DNA of 64,000 nucleotides from Larimichthys crocea (taxonomy: Eukaryota > Chordata > Actinopteri > Sciaenidae), in assembly GCF_000972845.2 (NCBI RefSeq), contig NC_040017.1, forward strand, positions 28,551,733-28,615,732, in the 5' to 3' direction. A program made the translations under genes and the position numbers. The notes beneath the pieces are model-generated. The model saw only the letters and a program-made list of their open reading frames with translations, searched no databases and had not been told where the DNA came from. Shown piece after piece: positions 60,971-64,000 of this stretch; positions within the stretch are counted from its first letter, which is position 1, and each line of letters starts with the position of its first letter.

Positions 60971-63087
60971 TTGTCTCCCTGTTCCCCCTCATGTGTTTAA
61001 CAGTCTGTGTCTGTATATCTGGGCCAATAGTTTTTTTTTAAATATTGTTCTGACCGGCCCATAACCTGTAGATCACACAGCCCAAACACCCCGTTTGCTT
61101 TGGTTCGCTGACTGACAGGGGACCGGTCCAGTCACATCATGAAACACCTCCATCCTCTGGCTCGGGGCGCCGTGTGCAGGTGAAACGTTCTCAGTTAGAG
61201 ATGGAGAGAAAACGTAAAGGTGACGCAGAAAAACTCTGCAGCAAAAAGAAGCTTGGTCTTCAGGCAGATGCTGTGAGGTTAAAATCACCGACATGTTGCC
61301 ACAGCAGGGCTCCATCAGCTCCCGGTGCTGAGGACTGTGGTGCCAGTGGCAGTGGCACTCAACATGTTGTAGAACCTAAGTAAGCTGGACTACTGTCAGA
61401 ACATGTGTGAAATGCAACGAGTAGGATAAAGCCACCCAACCCCTTAATAAATATGATAAAATGTCAATCAAATAATTCTGTCTGTTGCCCTTTGGACAAG
61501 TTGGTTCGTTTAATGCAGGTGAAATGAGCATTAGTGTTATTTTGACTGTGAGACATTGTACGCTACACTTCTTCACTTGTTCACTATTCACCAGCAATAA
61601 CAATAGGTCTAATTTCTTATTAGACTATTATTGTGTGTGGGGTGAGTACTAGGCTGGCCTGTTGAGTAAGTTGCTTTTCTTCCTCCCTGAAACACATAGA
61701 CTCACCCACCAGGATGAATGCTGCCTTCAGATTCATCACTGTGACTGAGTGGTGCAGTGTATTAAATAGTACTGTTATAGTAGTATAGTGTTAATAAATG
61801 ACAAGTTTGGAAGTATTTAAGTCATTGCATGGCTCAAGGTGTGTTGTTTTAAAGACCAAAAAGACTGAAAAGGTGTTATCACGTGTTGTGGGCCGGTCTG
61901 GTCCAAAATGCCAGGGCCTCCATTGGAGTGATTTTTTTGTTCTAGATTAAAGTTTGGCAGAATCGAGCTGAGTGTTATTTTATGTCGTTCTATAGCAGAG
62001 AGTTTTTCAGCTCAACTTAAATTCTTCCCTCCCTGTCAAGTGTTTTTTGTTTGTCAGTAGTTTTGGTTTTTCCTTTTTCTTTGTATTCATAGATAACTTT
62101 CATAGCCTGTCACTCTGTCTGAGAGGTCGAAGAGTTCAAATCTGATGGAACTATTTTTCCTCTGACAAATATTCAACATAATAACTTTAATAACTCGAGA
62201 TACTGAGAACTAAATGAAATGATGGATCATCAAAGTCTGTCTTATTTTATGACAGCCCTGTGAACAGACGCTGGTCTGGACGGATGGTCGACAACAGCGC
62301 TGGGAAGTTCAAGTCTTTGTACTGAATCGGATCGCTGACTCTCAGACGGTAAACTGAACGGATCTTTTATTTGAGTCATTTCGTTCGTTCACCGGTGCAG
62401 CGCTGCAGCGCCCTCTTGTGGCTGAGGTAAACGTCACAAACGAACAAACGACTGATCCATATGAACGAACCGCTGTGAGTACTGACAGAGTCAAACTAAC
62501 CCGAGGACGCACAGCTGAGTCGTGAACTAATCCTTTTTGTTTCACTTCACTTTCTTATAACCTCGATCACCAAAGACACAAAGGTTCCCCGTGCACGTTC
62601 GTATTCCATGACACACAAACGAGTTCCTGACAAAGTTATTTTAAGTTTTACCACTGAACGCTGAACCAGCTGTGTGGGAAGAGACGCAGGGCAGCTCAGC
62701 CCGGTTACTTACGGAAAAATGAAATCTGTGTTTGAGTGAAAACATGCAGAGCTGATAAAGTGAATATTTTCACATTGGACCACACACAACCACACATCTG
62801 CTGTCCTCCTTTGGTAAAGACCCAAAACCAATCAGACCTCATTAGATTAACCTCCTGATGAACCCTCAGAGCTTTTTATGCTGTGACGCAGCAGGAAGCG
62901 ACTGCATGAGAGATTAGCATCATTGAAAAGACAGAGCGAGTTATCGATGGGAGATGTCTGAGCACATTTTCTCAATGCCACATCTACAGATATATAACAG
63001 CAGTTACGTCCTTAAAGGTTCAAAAGCTCTCCTAGCCATGCAGTGTCTGCCAATCCCTGCAGGCCATGAATGTTACACTGGAATCTG
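60971..63087. other. Intergenic, no gene recognised
   Basis: No exon chain, RNA gene or clear repeat was recognised. Confidence 0.35.
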
Positions 63088-63135
63088 AGCATGCTGTGAT
63101 TGGCCCCGGGGCCAGACTTACTTTGGACATCCCTG
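63088..63135. mobile_element. hAT-like transposon terminus remnant
   Basis: GTGATTGGCCCCGGGGCCAG then ACTTACTTTGGACATCCCTG, closely matching 5127-5172. Confidence 0.4.
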
Positions 63136-64000
63136 ATTTAAATGTTCTCAGTGGTTCAGACTCAGGAAGTGATGCAGAGGCAGAACCCACGATAATCTGA
63201 ACCTCAGTGTGGCTGCACGGGTCAGCACTTCACCTTCAACGTCAGTTTAATGTTTAACCGCACCGAGCGCTCGGTCAGAGTTTGAGACTGTGTTTAATTA
63301 TTGAAGCCCTGAGTTCAGGTTCAGTCACACTTCTCTTTGTGTTTGTATCTGATGATCTGGTTCAGAAAAAGAGCAGATCAAATCAGAACATGACTGGACC
63401 AGTCACAGACCCTCAGGAGGCGTTATTGCTCAACACGCCCATTTCTCAGCATTTACACAACGACAGCTGAAACTAATCAGATGTAATCGCAGTCATTGGT
63501 TTCTTAGTTAACCACGTGGCTCGACGTTCATGTTCCCCTCAGGACCAACTCATAACTTCATGTCATGTTCACATAACTAACTCATTTATTTGATCAAGTC
63601 AAGTTATTCAAACACAAACATGGTGAGCGACAGTGACAGTGTTCCCCCGTTTTATTTTGTAAAACTTTCCCAGTCCTGTAACCTAACAGCTTAGCCTTTA
63701 GGTCAAAGCGCCTGACTTGATCTACAGCCTGACAGACTGGAGAAGGTTCTCCACACCACGAGAGGAATAAACACAGCTACGTACCCTGAGAGATTCTGCC
63801 GACTGCCTCAGAGTGAACTGCAGGTGAGCAGAGTGAATCAAACAGGTCCAAAGTCTACGTGAACAAAAAGTGAAAGCCAGCGTCTTATCACAGACACAAA
63901 CAGCCTCACTGATAAACGTGTTACAGAGTTCAGTTCTCAGAGAACAGGAATGTTGCAGCACAGACATGTCTAAAGCAACCATCCCTGCTCTCCGGTTGCC
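63136..64000. other. Intergenic, no gene recognised
   Basis: No gene could be supported. One 33-nt minus-strand exon-like piece near 63790-63825 was considered and not accepted. Confidence 0.3.

Noticed and set aside
63790..63825. 33-nt minus-strand exon candidate with acceptor and GTACGT donor
   Set aside because: It has no neighbouring exon and no recognisable protein, and such short matches to splice signals are expected by chance.

Overview
The window is nuclear DNA of a ray-finned fish, most likely a percomorph teleost. Genes are split by GT/AG introns of 80 bp to over 3 kb. CA/GT microsatellites and long minisatellites are abundant, and teleost-type LINE, BEL/Pao, hAT-like and tRNA-SINE remnants fill the spaces. 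Nothing bacterial or viral is present as a live unit. I found six protein-coding genes by joining exons by eye. Each joined frame stays open, and each matches a vertebrate family known to me. No database search was run.

Layout. 1-12.5 kb: intergenic, with two RTE-like LINE fragments in opposite orientations, transposon ends and a tRNA-derived SINE. 12.5-14.7 kb (+): chp2, a myristoylated EF-hand cofactor of Na+/H+ exchangers, seven exons. 17.3-18.85 kb (-): a cytochrome c oxidase subunit 7A gene, probably cox7a1, with a large 23-bp minisatellite in an intron and an uncertain first exon. 20.8-23.9 kb: inverted GT/CA tracts, an ACGT-rich repeat block and a non-autonomous DNA transposon. 24.07-28.7 kb (+): rnaset2-type secreted/lysosomal RNase T2, eight exons, with intron 4 swollen by two VNTRs. 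29.99-44.35 kb (-): supt5h (SPT5 transcription elongation factor), 29 coding exons including a 12-nt microexon. The joined protein is 1087 residues, the length I recall for human SPT5. 46.05-46.28 kb (+): triap1, apparently intronless. 46.6-51.4 kb: minisatellites and a CR1/L2-type LINE. 51.4-59.4 kb (-): an interleukin-15-family cytokine gene (il15l-like) whose introns hold a wrecked BEL/Pao element and MITEs. Its last exon exists in three tandem copies. 59.4-64 kb: repeats, no gene recognised.

The genes do not form one pathway; they are ordinary vertebrate neighbours. COX7A1 and SUPT5H both lie on human 19q13, so part of the order may be old synteny. The most interesting items are the tandem terminal exons of the cytokine gene with its start-overlapping upstream ORF, the SPT5 microexon behind a long polypyrimidine tract, the RNase T2 with an altered residue in its second active-site block, and minisatellite units scattered in both orientations across tens of kilobases.
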